A DNA stretch of 64,000 nucleotides from a candidate division KSB3 bacterium (GTDB lineage Bacteria > Moduliflexota > Moduliflexia > Moduliflexales > Moduliflexaceae). The stretch spans positions 1 through 64,000 of the forward strand of contig PDSJ01000028.1 in NCBI GenBank assembly GCA_002748425.1, in the 5' to 3' direction. The notes below the pieces were generated by a model. It ran no database searches. It saw only the letters and a program-made list of their open reading frames with translations, and was not told the origin of the DNA. The position numbers and the translations under genes are program-made. Shown in pieces: positions 40,456 through 50,473 of this stretch. Position 1 is the stretch's first letter. Every line of letters begins with the position of its first letter.

Positions 40456-41484
40456 CTAAGCGTGCCTGGCAATGAGTTTCGCAACGTATTGCCCGAAGTT
40501 GTTTTCATTCAGGAAGGTGAGCTTATACATGCTGCTTAAGCCTTGTGTCTGTTTAGTATTTAACCCAAGAGTAATAATAAGAAAATTTGATGACGCAATG
40601 TTTAAACGTCTGCGCAGTTTCGTATATTTTTCAATCGATCCGCGAAATTCTCCAGATTTACATTCGATACAAATCGGAGTCTGGTCGCTCAAGAGGAAAA
40701 ACACATCCAGCTCATGGCGATCGTCATTGGGAAAGGTGATCACGAAGTTCCGCAAACAGGATACCTGTAGCGAGCTTTCCTGAAAGAAGGCCAGCAGTTA
40801 CATCAATACAAACCACTCCAGCCATTCTCCATTGAAAAAATTGACAATCGTTTTTGCAGTCTGCAAATTGAGCCGCAACACCTGATCTTTTTTGTGATAA
40901 AAGTATCTTTCCACAAACGAATAATTGTATAATTCCTGACAAAATGTCCTGATCGTTTTGATCTCTCTCTGGGTGTTTTTACTGAGGAGCAGCTTGACAT
41001 TGCTGTATCCCCTGCGCTGCACGTATTTGATCTGATCGAGCATCTTTTTCAGTACAGCATAATTCTCTCCCAGATGTATGGCGACTTCATCAAAAAAACC
41101 GGTGGTGTCGATCGCGTTGCTATCGACGCTCATCTTGATATTTCGCGCCTGAAACCAGGTCTCAATGGGTTTATACTGCTGATAGCTGGACATGGCGGTC
41201 GTATTGTGAATATCAATATTCGATATATCCAATCGCGCTGATGCGGCTCGCAGCGTTTCTGCCTTGCTGGAGGTGGAGCTTTTATCAGTTGAAGCGATCT
41301 GCTGTTTCAGCTGATAGAGCTCCTTATACAAGGCCATATATTTTTCCAGGACTTTTTCGACAAATATCACGGTGTTATATATTGGCGCTGATTGCTTGCA
41401 TTTAGGGCATCTGACAGACCTTCCCGTCAGATCATTGGATAGTTCACGAAGATGTCCGCATGTATTACATCGAAAGATCGCCAC
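40456..41484 (-). pseudogene. Zinc-ribbon/DUF1887-like nuclease gene interrupted by an in-frame TAA
   Basis: Two open stretches, 40798-41484 and 40456-40797, are in the same frame and are separated only by a TAA at 40798-40800. Together they encode about 342 residues. The N-terminus is a zinc ribbon (FRCNTCGH and VRCPKCKQ), followed by a helical segment. After WLEWFVLM comes the stop, then LLAFFQESS. The last third is a PD-(D/E)xK nuclease: ELDVFFLLSD and ICIECKSGEF, as in DUF1887 (Card1-like) proteins. A single AAA-to-TAA change would explain the stop. The GTG start has an excellent AAGGAGA. If the stop is real, the nuclease is lost unless read through. Confidence 0.7.
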
Positions 41485-41972
41485 GTTTCTTGTCTCCTTC
41501 CAGATCTCTCAGAGAGCCATTACAACAAGCGAGGGAAAATTCCTGCTATCGTATGTACGTGTATCAAGATTCTCAGTTCTTTTGTCAAGAGGATTTTAGA
41601 AGCCTTCGCTGCAGTCGTCAGGTCAAATTGCCAAAAAATTATAATTATATCATAAATATTCGTCTTTTATTTGTAAAATTTATGAAATAATTATTGACAA
41701 AATACGGAGAAGGGTATTATGGTGTTATTGTAAGCTCACACGTACTCTTCGCAACTTTCGTTTTTGAGACAAGGAGGGCGATAATATGGCCGCCGGAGGA
41801 CAAGACGCTGCACAATGACGAACATACGTGAATTCCTATAGCCGATCCCTGATATGCAGGCCACCAGGACTTTCTCGCTCTGTCGACTTGTATGGTGACG
41901 AGCATCACGGGAAAAAGAAGACAAACAGAGTGCGGGAAGAACGCCGCCCGACAGACTGTCGGGCGGGGTGGA
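41485..41972. other. Intergenic region with orphan promoter and mini-ORF
   Basis: A TTGACA (41694-41699) and a nearby TATTAT (41715-41720, spacer only 15) face the plus strand. A strong AAGGAGG (41771-41777) then precedes a ten-codon reading frame (41786-41818, MAAGGQDAAQ), whose TGA overlaps the ATG of an eight-codon frame (MTNIREFL). No gene follows on that strand. It may be a leader peptide left from a lost gene or a tiny real gene. The rest shows nothing recognisable except the terminator of dapL. Confidence 0.3.
41944..41966 (-). terminator. Terminator hairpin downstream of dapL
   Basis: CCGCCCGACA (41944-41953) and TGTCGGGCGG (41957-41966) form a 10-bp G+C-rich stem with a 3-base loop, just past the dapL stop. 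The following U run on the minus strand is interrupted (CGTTCTTCC). Confidence 0.65.
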
Positions 41973-43202
41973 TTACAACTCTAAGTCAGAGAGGCGGCTG
42001 ATAGCTTCTTGCACGTCGTCTGTATTGCCAAAGGCCGACAGGCGAAAATAGCCTTCGCCGCATTTCCCGAAACCGGAACCAGGAGTCCCCACGACCTGGC
42101 ACTCATGCAGCAATTTGTGGAACATATCCCAGCTGCTTAGTCCGTCAGGGGTTTTAAGCCAGATATAAGGCGCATTTACGCCGCCGGAGTAGCTGATATT
42201 CAACGCATCAAGGCCCTCCCGGATGATCCGGGCATTTTCTAAATAATAGTCGACGATGGCGTTGATCTCTTGACGACCTTCAGGCGTAAATGCGGCTTCT
42301 GCGCCTTTCTGGATGATATAGGCCACACCATTGAACTTTGTGGATTGGCGACGCAGCCAGACCTGATTCAGCTGAGACGGATTTCCTTGGGCGTCATATA
42401 TCTTGACGTCGTTCGGGATGATCGTGTAGGCCAGACGTGTTCCGGTGAAACCAGCTGTTTTTGAAAGGCTGCGAAATTCTACTGCCACGTCTCTGGCGCC
42501 GTCAAGTTCAAAAATGCTGTGAGGGATTTGATCGTCGCGGATAAACGCTTCATACGCTGCATCGAAGAGAAGAAGGGCTTTTTTCTCGTGAGCGTATTCA
42601 ACCCATTTTTTGAGGACTTCTTTTGTCGCCACCTGCCCGGTCGGGTTGTTGGGATAACAAAGATATATCAGATCGACATCTTCCTGCGGCAGTGCCGGCA
42701 GAAAATTATTCTCAGCCGTCGAATCCAGATAAACGACCCCCTCATAATGCCCGTTATGGCAGTCTCCTGTCCGTCCGGCCATGACATTGCTGTCGATATA
42801 GACAGGATACACCGGATCGGGAATGGCGATTCTGGTGTCCGCTGCAAAAATTTCCTGGAAATTGGCGCTGTCTTCCTTTGCGCCCGTGGAAATGAAGATT
42901 TCTTCCGGCAGGATGTCAACATTGCGCGGCACAAAATCTGTGCTAACGATTTTTTCCCGTAAAAACGTATAACCTTCATAAGGGCCGTAGCCGTGAAACG
43001 TGTCAGCATTGGCCATATCTTCAACTCCCTTTCGCAGCCCTGCCAGTACTCCCGGAGTCAGCGCTTTCGTGACATCTCCGATGCCCAGCTTGATAATCGC
43101 TTTGTCAGGGTGTTGCGCCTGATACTTTCCCACCTCTTCTGCAATTTCTGCAAAAAGATAATTTCGCTGCAGTTTGGCATAATTGGCATTGACTTGAATC
43201 AT
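41973..43202 (-). CDS. dapL: LL-diaminopimelate aminotransferase
   Basis: Converts tetrahydrodipicolinate to LL-diaminopimelate in one step for lysine and peptidoglycan. It is 409 residues long, a fold-type I PLP enzyme. Diagnostic DapL segments are IKLGIGDVTKALTP, FHGYGPYEGYTFLREKI, CYPNNPTGQVATKEVLKKWV and the PLP Lys in FRSLSKTAGFTGTRLAY. The start MIQVNANYAKLQRNYLF fits the family and has GAGGAG eight bases upstream; an ATG at 43217 would add five residues. This pathway is found in Chlamydiae, Spirochaetes, Cyanobacteria, plants and several anaerobes. Confidence 0.96.
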   Translation of the reverse strand: MIQVNANYAKLQRNYLFAEIAEEVGKYQAQHPDKAIIKLGIGDVTKALTPGVLAGLRKGVEDMANADTFHGYGPYEGYTFLREKIVSTDFVPRNVDILPEEIFISTGAKEDSANFQEIFAADTRIAIPDPVYPVYIDSNVMAGRTGDCHNGHYEGVVYLDSTAENNFLPALPQEDVDLIYLCYPNNPTGQVATKEVLKKWVEYAHEKKALLLFDAAYEAFIRDDQIPHSIFELDGARDVAVEFRSLSKTAGFTGTRLAYTIIPNDVKIYDAQGNPSQLNQVWLRRQSTKFNGVAYIIQKGAEAAFTPEGRQEINAIVDYYLENARIIREGLDALNISYSGGVNAPYIWLKTPDGLSSWDMFHKLLHECQVVGTPGSGFGKCGEGYFRLSAFGNTDDVQEAISRLSDLEL

Positions 43203-43372
43203 GATTGTACTCCTCAATGTCTGTCATACAAGACGGTTACGCTTTATAAAAGCGCCTGATTCCATGCGATACTTTTTTAGTGTGCGTCTTTATTGTGGCG
43301 GAAAGGCAATAAGGCAAGTATTTTCATACAGAAATTGTAAGAGGCCGAGAGAGCCAGGGCCCGGAGGTGACA

Positions 43373-46300
43373 TTAATGTATGATCTGAAACGTAGAGCCG
43401 CTCTCAGGGTGTTTGACAACTTCAATTCTGACTGGAAAGGCGTTTTTCAGAGATTCCAGATGGGTAATCACCAGGATTTTCTCAAAGTCTGCGCTGATCG
43501 TGTTGATGGCTTCAACCAGTTGGTCCAGTCCTTGTTCGTCCTGAGTACCGAAACCTTCATCAATCACCAGAGTTTTCAGGCGTGTTCCGGCGCGGCGGGC
43601 AAGCAGCTTTGAGAGGGCAAGACGGATCGCGAAATCAACCCGGAAGGATTCGCCGCCGCTGTACATCTCGTAGCTGCGGGTTCCCAGCTCATCGCTGATT
43701 TTGATATCCAGTGACTCTTTGGCCCGACCGCTTTGCAGTTCTCTGACCGGTTCAATTGCGATATGTGTACGATTATCAGTGAGTTTGGCAAGAATTGTGT
43801 TGGCATTGTCTTCGATCTCAGGAAAGGCGCTCTCGATCAGATGGGCCTGAATGCCGTCCTTGCCGAAAATTTTGATAAGATGCTTGTAAAGTGTGTACTC
43901 TTTATCGGCTTGCCGCTTTTCGCACATTTTTTGTTCCGAATGTGCTTCCAAGTCCAGGCAGTGCTCGTATTTTGTGGTGTATGTACCCTTCTCCTCTAAC
44001 AAGCGATCGCGTTTTTTGCCTGTCTCCTGAAGGGCACGTCGGGAAGCTTCCAGGTCACTCTCAACAGCAGGCAACGTCGCGATACTTTGTGACAGCGACT
44101 GTATGTGCTCTTCTACGTGTGTCAGCATCTCTTCTTGAGAGCGTTTCTCGTCAAGCAGTTCATCGAGGCTGCGCGTCAAATCAGGGAGCTGTTTCTGAGC
44201 CTGTTCGATGCGTGCCTTTTGTTCGGGCGCATTCTGCAGGCCGTGCAGTTCTTCCTCGATCATATCGTGGGCCTGTTTATCATAGGCAATATCCGCAATC
44301 TGTGCGGCGATTTTCTGCAACTGTTCCTCTTCTTCACGAGCGTATTCTCGTGTCTCAAGGCACTTACGAAATCCGGCGATCTTCTCGTCAATCTCGCTGA
44401 TACGGCTCTTGAGCTTTTGCTGTTTACTGCGCGCGTCCTCCAGTTTCGAAAAATCAATCGCAAAATTCTCAAGCCTTGTAATGCGTCGTTTAAGCGCTTC
44501 ATGCTCTTCTTGGTCGTAAGCCAGAGCATGAAGCGCTTCTTCCAGCGTTTGACGTTGAGCGCGTTCGTTCAGAGCATATTCTTTTTCTTCGATCTGCCGT
44601 TGCAGGGCCTGTTTTTCCTGCTGAAGCTCTGCGAGCGTTTTGACGGCCCGGCGACTTTCATCCAAAGCACGTTCAGCGTCCGGAAGTTCACGCTCCCTCA
44701 CGGATTTCAGCGCTGCGATCCCGGTTTCGAGTTCTTTATATTGCGTTCTTAAGGCATCCAATTTCTGCTCTTTTTGTTGAAGAGCCTTCTTCAGCTGCTC
44801 GTGCTCATGATAAAAATCTTGAATATCACGAGCAAAATGTCTCTCAATATCATTTTTTTGAGACGTCTCAAGACGGGACAAACACAGCGGACATTCAGGT
44901 CTTTCGCTCCGCCTGATCAAGTCCAGTTTCTCTTCTGCTTCTTGTGTTTTTCCTTGTAACTCTTTGCAGCGAAGCTTGAGCTGATCCACAAGGGCACGGC
45001 ATTCAGCCCCGGCTTCCTGATTGCGCGTCCAGGCTTTTTCGAGGTCTTCCAGACGGGAAGCCTCCTGTTGACAGCGTTTGAGCTCCTGCGCCCTCGGAAC
45101 CTGTGCTGCGGCAAGCTTCTGAGTTGTCTCGATCGTCTGGTCCAGGATTTTCAGCCTGAAGCTCAACTCCTTTTTCCGCAGCTCAATCGTTTTCTCCAGC
45201 GCTTTCAGGCTGACTGTCAGGTTCCCTGCCCTCTGACGGGCAACTTCCCACTGCTCATCCTGTTTGCGTGCCGTCCGAAGTTCTTGAAAGCCTGTTTCAA
45301 TGTATTGTCCCTTGTCCAGGAGCTGCTGCATCTCATCAAGCTCTTTCCGAATCTGGGCATATTCGCCTTGTGACGTTCCAAGGGATTTTTCAATCTCAGC
45401 GTGTTTGTGGAGGATCGCTTTTTCCAAATGCGCCTGCTGATTTTCAAGTGTCCTTTGTTGATGAGATTTTTCCTTATAAATTCTCATGTCGTTTTGCAGG
45501 GCAAGAAACTTTGCATAGCATTCGAGGATGTGCTTCTGTTCGCCAAGGATCGTCTGACAGGCGTCAACCTGCTCTTGCTGCCTGGATATTTTCGTGTCCA
45601 GGGACTCAATGTCATGTGCGATGCGCTGCTGTTGTGCGTTACATTCCCTAAGCCGCTCGTGCCTGGCGCGCAGTTCATTGATCTGCTTTTCAAGGGATTG
45701 GAGAATTTTCGTTTCTTGCGTTTGACTATGTTCAAGGTCCTTCAGGGAAGACTCCAGACGGGAGAGTGCCTGTGCGTACTCTTCTTTATGGGCAAGTTCC
45801 CCAGCGATATTTTCCAGCTGTCCTTCTAGTGCTGCTTGTACTTTTTCCGCATGGCTGAGACGTTTTTTTGCCAGTTCGACAAGCCGATCGTAACGCCGGA
45901 GATCGAGAATTTCCGCCAGGATTTCCTTGCGCTTATGAGGAGTTTTTTTGGTAAATTCGTCGGCGCGGCCTTGGAGGATAAAGGCTGAATTGATGAAGGT
46001 GTCGTAATTCATGCGCAAGATGGCATTAATTTTTTCCTGGGTACTACGGGCGGTTTTCTCGGTAAGACTTCTGTACGCATGATTGCTTTCATCCAGTACC
46101 TGGAAATCGAGTGTGCTGAGTTTCGATCTCTGACGATTGCGCTGGAATTTTCGCAGAATCCGGAAACGATCGCCTCCAAGATCGAATTCGAATTCCACCT
46201 GCATGTTGTTCGTGCCCAGGCGTAGCAGTCCGTCGGAAGATGAGCGCTCGCCGGCTGCTTTGCGGGCTTCGCCCCACAATGCCCAGGTGATTGCGTCGAG

Positions 46301-46426
46301 AATTGCCGACTTGCCATGACCGTTATTGCCGGACAGACAGGCCACGTCAAATTCCGTAAAATCCAGCGCTGGCACGTTTTCGCCGTAACTTAAAAAGTTT
46401 TTAAGAGAAAGAGAGACTGGTATCAT
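43373..46426 (-). CDS. sbcC: Exonuclease subunit SbcC (Rad50-like ATPase)
   Basis: A 1017-residue SMC-like protein. Walker A is SGNNGHGKSAILDAITWALWGEA. Long heptad-repeat coiled coils flank the zinc hook CPLC at about residue 500 (RPECPLCLSRL). The C-terminal head has the signature YSGGESFRVDFAIRLALSKLLA and Walker B TLVIDEGFGTQDEQG. With SbcD it opens hairpins and DNA ends. It is 44 bases downstream of sbcD on the same strand. Confidence 0.96.
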   Translation of the reverse strand: MIPVSLSLKNFLSYGENVPALDFTEFDVACLSGNNGHGKSAILDAITWALWGEARKAAGERSSSDGLLRLGTNNMQVEFEFDLGGDRFRILRKFQRNRQRSKLSTLDFQVLDESNHAYRSLTEKTARSTQEKINAILRMNYDTFINSAFILQGRADEFTKKTPHKRKEILAEILDLRRYDRLVELAKKRLSHAEKVQAALEGQLENIAGELAHKEEYAQALSRLESSLKDLEHSQTQETKILQSLEKQINELRARHERLRECNAQQQRIAHDIESLDTKISRQQEQVDACQTILGEQKHILECYAKFLALQNDMRIYKEKSHQQRTLENQQAHLEKAILHKHAEIEKSLGTSQGEYAQIRKELDEMQQLLDKGQYIETGFQELRTARKQDEQWEVARQRAGNLTVSLKALEKTIELRKKELSFRLKILDQTIETTQKLAAAQVPRAQELKRCQQEASRLEDLEKAWTRNQEAGAECRALVDQLKLRCKELQGKTQEAEEKLDLIRRSERPECPLCLSRLETSQKNDIERHFARDIQDFYHEHEQLKKALQQKEQKLDALRTQYKELETGIAALKSVRERELPDAERALDESRRAVKTLAELQQEKQALQRQIEEKEYALNERAQRQTLEEALHALAYDQEEHEALKRRITRLENFAIDFSKLEDARSKQQKLKSRISEIDEKIAGFRKCLETREYAREEEEQLQKIAAQIADIAYDKQAHDMIEEELHGLQNAPEQKARIEQAQKQLPDLTRSLDELLDEKRSQEEMLTHVEEHIQSLSQSIATLPAVESDLEASRRALQETGKKRDRLLEEKGTYTTKYEHCLDLEAHSEQKMCEKRQADKEYTLYKHLIKIFGKDGIQAHLIESAFPEIEDNANTILAKLTDNRTHIAIEPVRELQSGRAKESLDIKISDELGTRSYEMYSGGESFRVDFAIRLALSKLLARRAGTRLKTLVIDEGFGTQDEQGLDQLVEAINTISADFEKILVITHLESLKNAFPVRIEVVKHPESGSTFQIIH

Positions 46427-46470
46427 AGAGAGAAATGATCGGCAATCACGAGCAGGTCTACGTCATCGAG

Positions 46471-47703
46471 TTATTCAGCGTCTTCGAGTTCTTGAATCAG
46501 GCGGCCGGCATATTCCTGCAGATCCTTTTTCAGGCCTTGAAGCTCTGGTCTCATTTCAATATACTGGGAAAGCGCATCGCTGAGACTGGCATCGTCGGAA
46601 ATGCGCGGACGCTGGGAACGAGTGTCTTCGGTTGTTCTGTGAATGCCGGCTACTAAAAAGGCTCCATCCAGTGCGGCGCGTATTTGCGGAAGATTCAGAT
46701 CGTGTTGCTGACTTTCGCTGACAGTGCAAGTCACACGTACCACCGCATTGTGTATATCAAATGTTTTTATGCGGTCGAGGAGGCGCTGAGTTGGAAAGAC
46801 GTGTTCCCGCAGGTCCTCTTCGATGTTCACAAAACGCCGGGCTGGAGTGTGGATAAATTCATATTCTGCTGCGCCTTTTTGCAGCGACACCAGACAAAAT
46901 CCCTTCTCCTCTCCAGCTTCGCCGAAGTCGATCCGCTCCAGGCTGCCGGGATAGACGACAGGCGGAAACTGACCGCGATTTAAGTCCTGGTGCCGGTGGA
47001 TATGGCCAAGAGCGACATAGTCAAAGACCGGGTTTTTCAAAATGCCTTGCAGGATCATCGGATCGTGTCCGATTGTCGTGTTACGTTCGGAACCGGAATA
47101 TCCTGCCCCAGCAACTGCTACATGAGCCAACAGTACTGCCGGAATGTCCGGATCGACATCCCTTGTGAATTTCTGGATGCGACGTTCGCATTTTTCCTCA
47201 ATCGTTCGGATCACTTCATCGTTTGACAAGCTCTTATACTCGTCTTTGGTCAGTAGAATGTGGCGCGTGGGCCAGGGGAAACAAGCGACTTGCACGGGGC
47301 CGCGCCTGGTTGTGAGTCTTTTCAGCATCGGCTTCTCTGCAACATGGAAATAGTGTTCTCCGCCGAGAGTCTGAAAAATTGTCAGGGCCGAATGCTTGCC
47401 GAACGCTGCCGGAATGTCGTGGTTCCCAGTGACCATGACGACTGGAATTTCCGCATCGGCAAAACGTTTGAATTGTTCGGCAAGTTTTCCTTCATGAGTC
47501 GGTGTGGGACTCGCGTGTTTATAGGCATCTCCGGCGAACAAGACCAGATCCACGTCCCAGTCCAGCGCCGTATCCACCGTATACTCAAGACAGCGGCTAA
47601 AATCCTGCAAACGTGTATGCAGACCGGTCGATGCGTCCAGACGCCCATAATTTTCGACGCCAATGTGTATATCGGCCAAGTGCAATAGTCGTATTGCTTC
47701 CAT
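46471..47703 (-). CDS. sbcD: Exonuclease subunit SbcD (Mre11-like nuclease)
   Basis: A 410-residue metallophosphoesterase. Metal-binding motifs are LLHLADIHIG, LVLFAGDAYKH, VMVTGNHDIPAAF, VLLAHVAV and DYVALGHIHRHQ. The start MEAIRLLHLADIHIG at 47703 fits the family; a 20-residue extension from 47763 has no support. A minus-strand TTGACA lies about 35 bases before the start. It provides the nuclease activity of the SbcCD complex. Residues after about 330 form a divergent capping domain. Confidence 0.95.
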   Translation of the reverse strand: MEAIRLLHLADIHIGVENYGRLDASTGLHTRLQDFSRCLEYTVDTALDWDVDLVLFAGDAYKHASPTPTHEGKLAEQFKRFADAEIPVVMVTGNHDIPAAFGKHSALTIFQTLGGEHYFHVAEKPMLKRLTTRRGPVQVACFPWPTRHILLTKDEYKSLSNDEVIRTIEEKCERRIQKFTRDVDPDIPAVLLAHVAVAGAGYSGSERNTTIGHDPMILQGILKNPVFDYVALGHIHRHQDLNRGQFPPVVYPGSLERIDFGEAGEEKGFCLVSLQKGAAEYEFIHTPARRFVNIEEDLREHVFPTQRLLDRIKTFDIHNAVVRVTCTVSESQQHDLNLPQIRAALDGAFLVAGIHRTTEDTRSQRPRISDDASLSDALSQYIEMRPELQGLKKDLQEYAGRLIQELEDAE

Positions 47704-47999
47704 AGATTCTATTCTTCCAGAGCGTCTGGAGAATTCTGTCAAGAAATAAGCGAAAAACCTCAAAGATTGGATCTAAACAGGGCATGTTCAGCACATTTCC
47801 CGCATCGCCATTCTCCCGTAACATCTTCAGCAGAACAAAAAGATTGACAGCGATTCTGCGTTGAGCATAGTGTTTCAGCGGGTTGGAGCAGCTTAGATGC
47901 CTGTAAGTCGTTTCTTGTTACTATTCTCATTAACGTGCGCAAAGACGCAGAGGAGGCCGTGCCGGAGATAGTTCTGCGATTCTGCGTGACATCAAATTC

Positions 48000-49643
48000 G
48001 TGATACCAGAACAACTTGTTCATGTGATTGAAGCTGCTGTCAAGCAGCATTGGGACAGCCCGGCTTTTTCAGATTATGAAGGAACAACGCTGTCCTATGG
48101 GGATCTTGCCGGAGAAATTTCCCGGATGCACAAGATGTTCCGAAAAGCCCATCTGAAACAAGGGGATACAATCGCAGCTGTTGGTAAAAATTCCACCAAC
48201 TGGGCGTTGACCTATCTGGCAACGCTGAGCTACGGCGCGGTGATCGTCCCGATCTTAGCAGATTTTACGGCAGATAACATTCATCATATTGTCAACCATT
48301 CCGACTCGAAGCTTCTCTTTTGTGCGGACCTTCTCTATGAAAAATTGGATGAATCACAGATGCCGCAGCTCGAAGCGATTTTCTCGCTTAACGATTTTCG
48401 TCTGCTTCATTTTCGGAAAAAGCATTTTCCTGAAATCGTTTCGCAGGCTGGAGGTGTCGGCAACAGACCGGCCCTGGACGCAAAAAACCTTTCTTATCCG
48501 AATTTGACGAATGATCGGCTGGCCACGATTATGTATACTTCCGGCACGACAGGCTTCTCAAAAGGGGTGATGCTTTCGCACAACAGTTTGATGGCTAATA
48601 TTCTTTTCGCCCAAAAGCACATGCCGTTGAAACAGGGGGATCGCATTATGTCATTCCTGCCTTTGGCCCACGCTTACGGCTGTTTGTTCGAATTCTTGTT
48701 CCCTTTCACCCTGGGCTGCCATATCACCTTCCTGACGAAACTTCCTTCTCCCAAATTGCTGCTGGAGGCGTTTCAAACAATTCGACCCAGTTTGATCCTC
48801 TCCGTCCCGCTGATCATCGAGAAAATTTACCAAAAACAGATTCAACCACTGCTGTCAAAGAAAAGCGTTCAGTGGCTGTTACGCGTTCCGCCTGCGAAGA
48901 AATTGCTTTATGCAAAAATTCGTAAGAAATTGATGGCCGCTTTTGGAGAAAATTTTTTTGAAATCGTGATCGGCGGAGCTGCCCTTGATCCTGAAGTCGA
49001 GGCATTTTTCAAAGAGATACGTTTTCCTGTTACTGTCGGCTATGGTATGACGGAATGCGGCCCCTTAATCAGTTATGCCGACTGGAAAAGTCATCGCGCC
49101 GGGTCTTCCGGGAGATGTATTGACTTTTTAGAGCTGGAAGTTGATGCTTCGCAATCATCGCAGGAGGTGGGCCAGATTCGCGTGCGGGGAGAAAACGTCA
49201 TGTTGGGCTATTATAAAAATGAAGACGCAACGCGAGACGTACTCGATGAAGAGGGGTGGCTGAAAACCGGAGATTTAGGACTGGTCGATCAAGATGGGTT
49301 TCTGTTTCTCAAAGGACGGTGCAAAAATGTGCTGCTGGGACCGTCCGGCCACAACATTTATCCGGAAGAACTCGAAGCCCGCTTGAATCATTTGCCCTTT
49401 ACTCAGGAATCTCTTGTGCTGGAAAAGAACGGCAAACTCATTGCAATGGTCTATCCTGACTTTGAACGTGCCGATTCCGAAGGGCTGGACGAAACGCAGC
49501 TTGCCGAAAAAATGGAGAAAAATCGCAAAGCCCTTAACAAGACCTTGCCGGCTTATAGCGCGTTAAGCAAGATCGAACTCTACCCCAAAGAATTCGAGAA
49601 AACTCCGACGCGAAAGATTAAGCGTTTCCTGTACCAGATTTGA
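48000..49643 (+). CDS. Long-chain acyl-CoA synthetase-like AMP-binding protein
   Basis: A 547-residue adenylate-forming enzyme. The P-loop is TIMYTSGTTGFSKGVMLSH. VGYGMTECGPLISYA, WLKTGDLGLVDQDGFLFLKGR and GHNIYPEELEARLN are the A5, A7 and A8 motifs, and the C-terminal catalytic Lys is in KTPTRKIKRFL. It is shorter than full FadD but fits the FAA1/AAE group. It would activate a free fatty acid with ATP and CoA. The start is uncertain: a GTG at 48000 with no ribosome binding site, or a GTG at 48024. It stands alone, about 7 kb from the PUFA synthase. Confidence 0.88.
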   Translation: MIPEQLVHVIEAAVKQHWDSPAFSDYEGTTLSYGDLAGEISRMHKMFRKAHLKQGDTIAAVGKNSTNWALTYLATLSYGAVIVPILADFTADNIHHIVNHSDSKLLFCADLLYEKLDESQMPQLEAIFSLNDFRLLHFRKKHFPEIVSQAGGVGNRPALDAKNLSYPNLTNDRLATIMYTSGTTGFSKGVMLSHNSLMANILFAQKHMPLKQGDRIMSFLPLAHAYGCLFEFLFPFTLGCHITFLTKLPSPKLLLEAFQTIRPSLILSVPLIIEKIYQKQIQPLLSKKSVQWLLRVPPAKKLLYAKIRKKLMAAFGENFFEIVIGGAALDPEVEAFFKEIRFPVTVGYGMTECGPLISYADWKSHRAGSSGRCIDFLELEVDASQSSQEVGQIRVRGENVMLGYYKNEDATRDVLDEEGWLKTGDLGLVDQDGFLFLKGRCKNVLLGPSGHNIYPEELEARLNHLPFTQESLVLEKNGKLIAMVYPDFERADSEGLDETQLAEKMEKNRKALNKTLPAYSALSKIELYPKEFEKTPTRKIKRFLYQI

Positions 49644-49734
49644 TGAGGGACATCAGCCCGGCTTCCGGTGGGTCTCTCACTGGACAAGTCCTCTAAAGGA
49701 CTGATCGATGTGCGTAAAAACAGAACTGGTGGAA

Positions 49735-49752
49735 CTGTTTCTGTAGAAACAG
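49735..49752 (+). terminator. Small hairpin downstream of the acyl-CoA synthetase
   Basis: CTGTTTC-TGTA-GAAACAG is a perfect 7-bp stem with a tetraloop, about 90 bases past the acyl-CoA synthetase stop. It has no U tract and is only weakly supported as a terminator. Confidence 0.3.
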
Positions 49753-49898
49753 CCAGCCTCCGGCGGGCATAACGGGCTTCAAAGCCAGGTGCAAACCTAT
49801 GGCTCTGTGTGTATTTTTTCAGTCCTGCTCTCATTCGAATTGACGTTCATTTCTTTGAAACGAGTGATGCCGCGCCATGTTCGGACAGAGCCTCAAGA

Positions 49899-50342
49899 TC
49901 AGACTTTTGACTGCCCGATCGAGAACAGCACCACTGCCGCAAGCGCTAAAATGATCGCCAGTTTGTGGTACAAGTTCACAGGTTCCTTCAGCCACCATAC
50001 CCCGACAAGAAGGGTCGTGCTGAGAATCGAGAGAACGGCATAAAGGGCGTACTGCGACACGCCGCAGCGGGAATAGAGAAGATTGAAACCAAGATAGGTA
50101 AAAAAGAGGCCGGCTCCACTCAAACCGATCGCTTTCCAGTGTCCTTTGACGGTGTTGACGAGATTGAAGACGCCGATTAATGGCGAGACGCCCATAATGC
50201 AAAACGCCGCAGTCAGGGCCGAAAGGCTGACGAAAAGCAGACCGTTTTCCACACGTGCTGATTTTTTCTGTCCCAGGGCGAACATCGCGTTTCCAAATGC
50301 GGCGATGACGGAAAACATAATTGGCAGGAAAATTTTCATCAT
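49899..50342 (-). CDS. Small EamA/DMT-type membrane transporter
   Basis: A 147-residue membrane protein with about four or five helices, equal to one half of a ten-helix drug/metabolite transporter. Visible helices are IFLPIMFSVIAAFGNAMFALGQ, LLFVSLSALTAAFCIMGV, AIGLSGAGLFFTYLGFNLLY and ALYAVLSILSTTLLVGVWWLKEP. The last two carry the DMT pattern Y..LS...T.L.G...LKEP, with a final helix LAIILALAAVVLFSIGQ. It would act as a dimer. The substrate is unknown. Confidence 0.8.
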   Translation of the reverse strand: MMKIFLPIMFSVIAAFGNAMFALGQKKSARVENGLLFVSLSALTAAFCIMGVSPLIGVFNLVNTVKGHWKAIGLSGAGLFFTYLGFNLLYSRCGVSQYALYAVLSILSTTLLVGVWWLKEPVNLYHKLAIILALAAVVLFSIGQSKV

Positions 50343-50473
50343 GCTGTACAGCCTGCCGAATGCGAAGTTTTTGGCAAGTATTTTCTTTGTAACATAGCGT
50401 GATCAAAAAGGCATTTTGGGGCAATCAGTATGAAACAGCTGGAATGACAGCGATGAAACAGCGAATGAAGAAT

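Noticed and set aside
40456..40755. Separate 99-residue gene at 40456-40755
   Set aside because: It is in frame with the upstream zinc-ribbon protein, has no ribosome binding site, and completes the nuclease domain; treated as the 3' part of an interrupted gene.
44105..44752. Plus-strand hydrophobic frame inside sbcC
   Set aside because: Its Leu/Phe-rich make-up is the antisense of Glu/Lys/Gln-rich coiled coil, not a real membrane protein.
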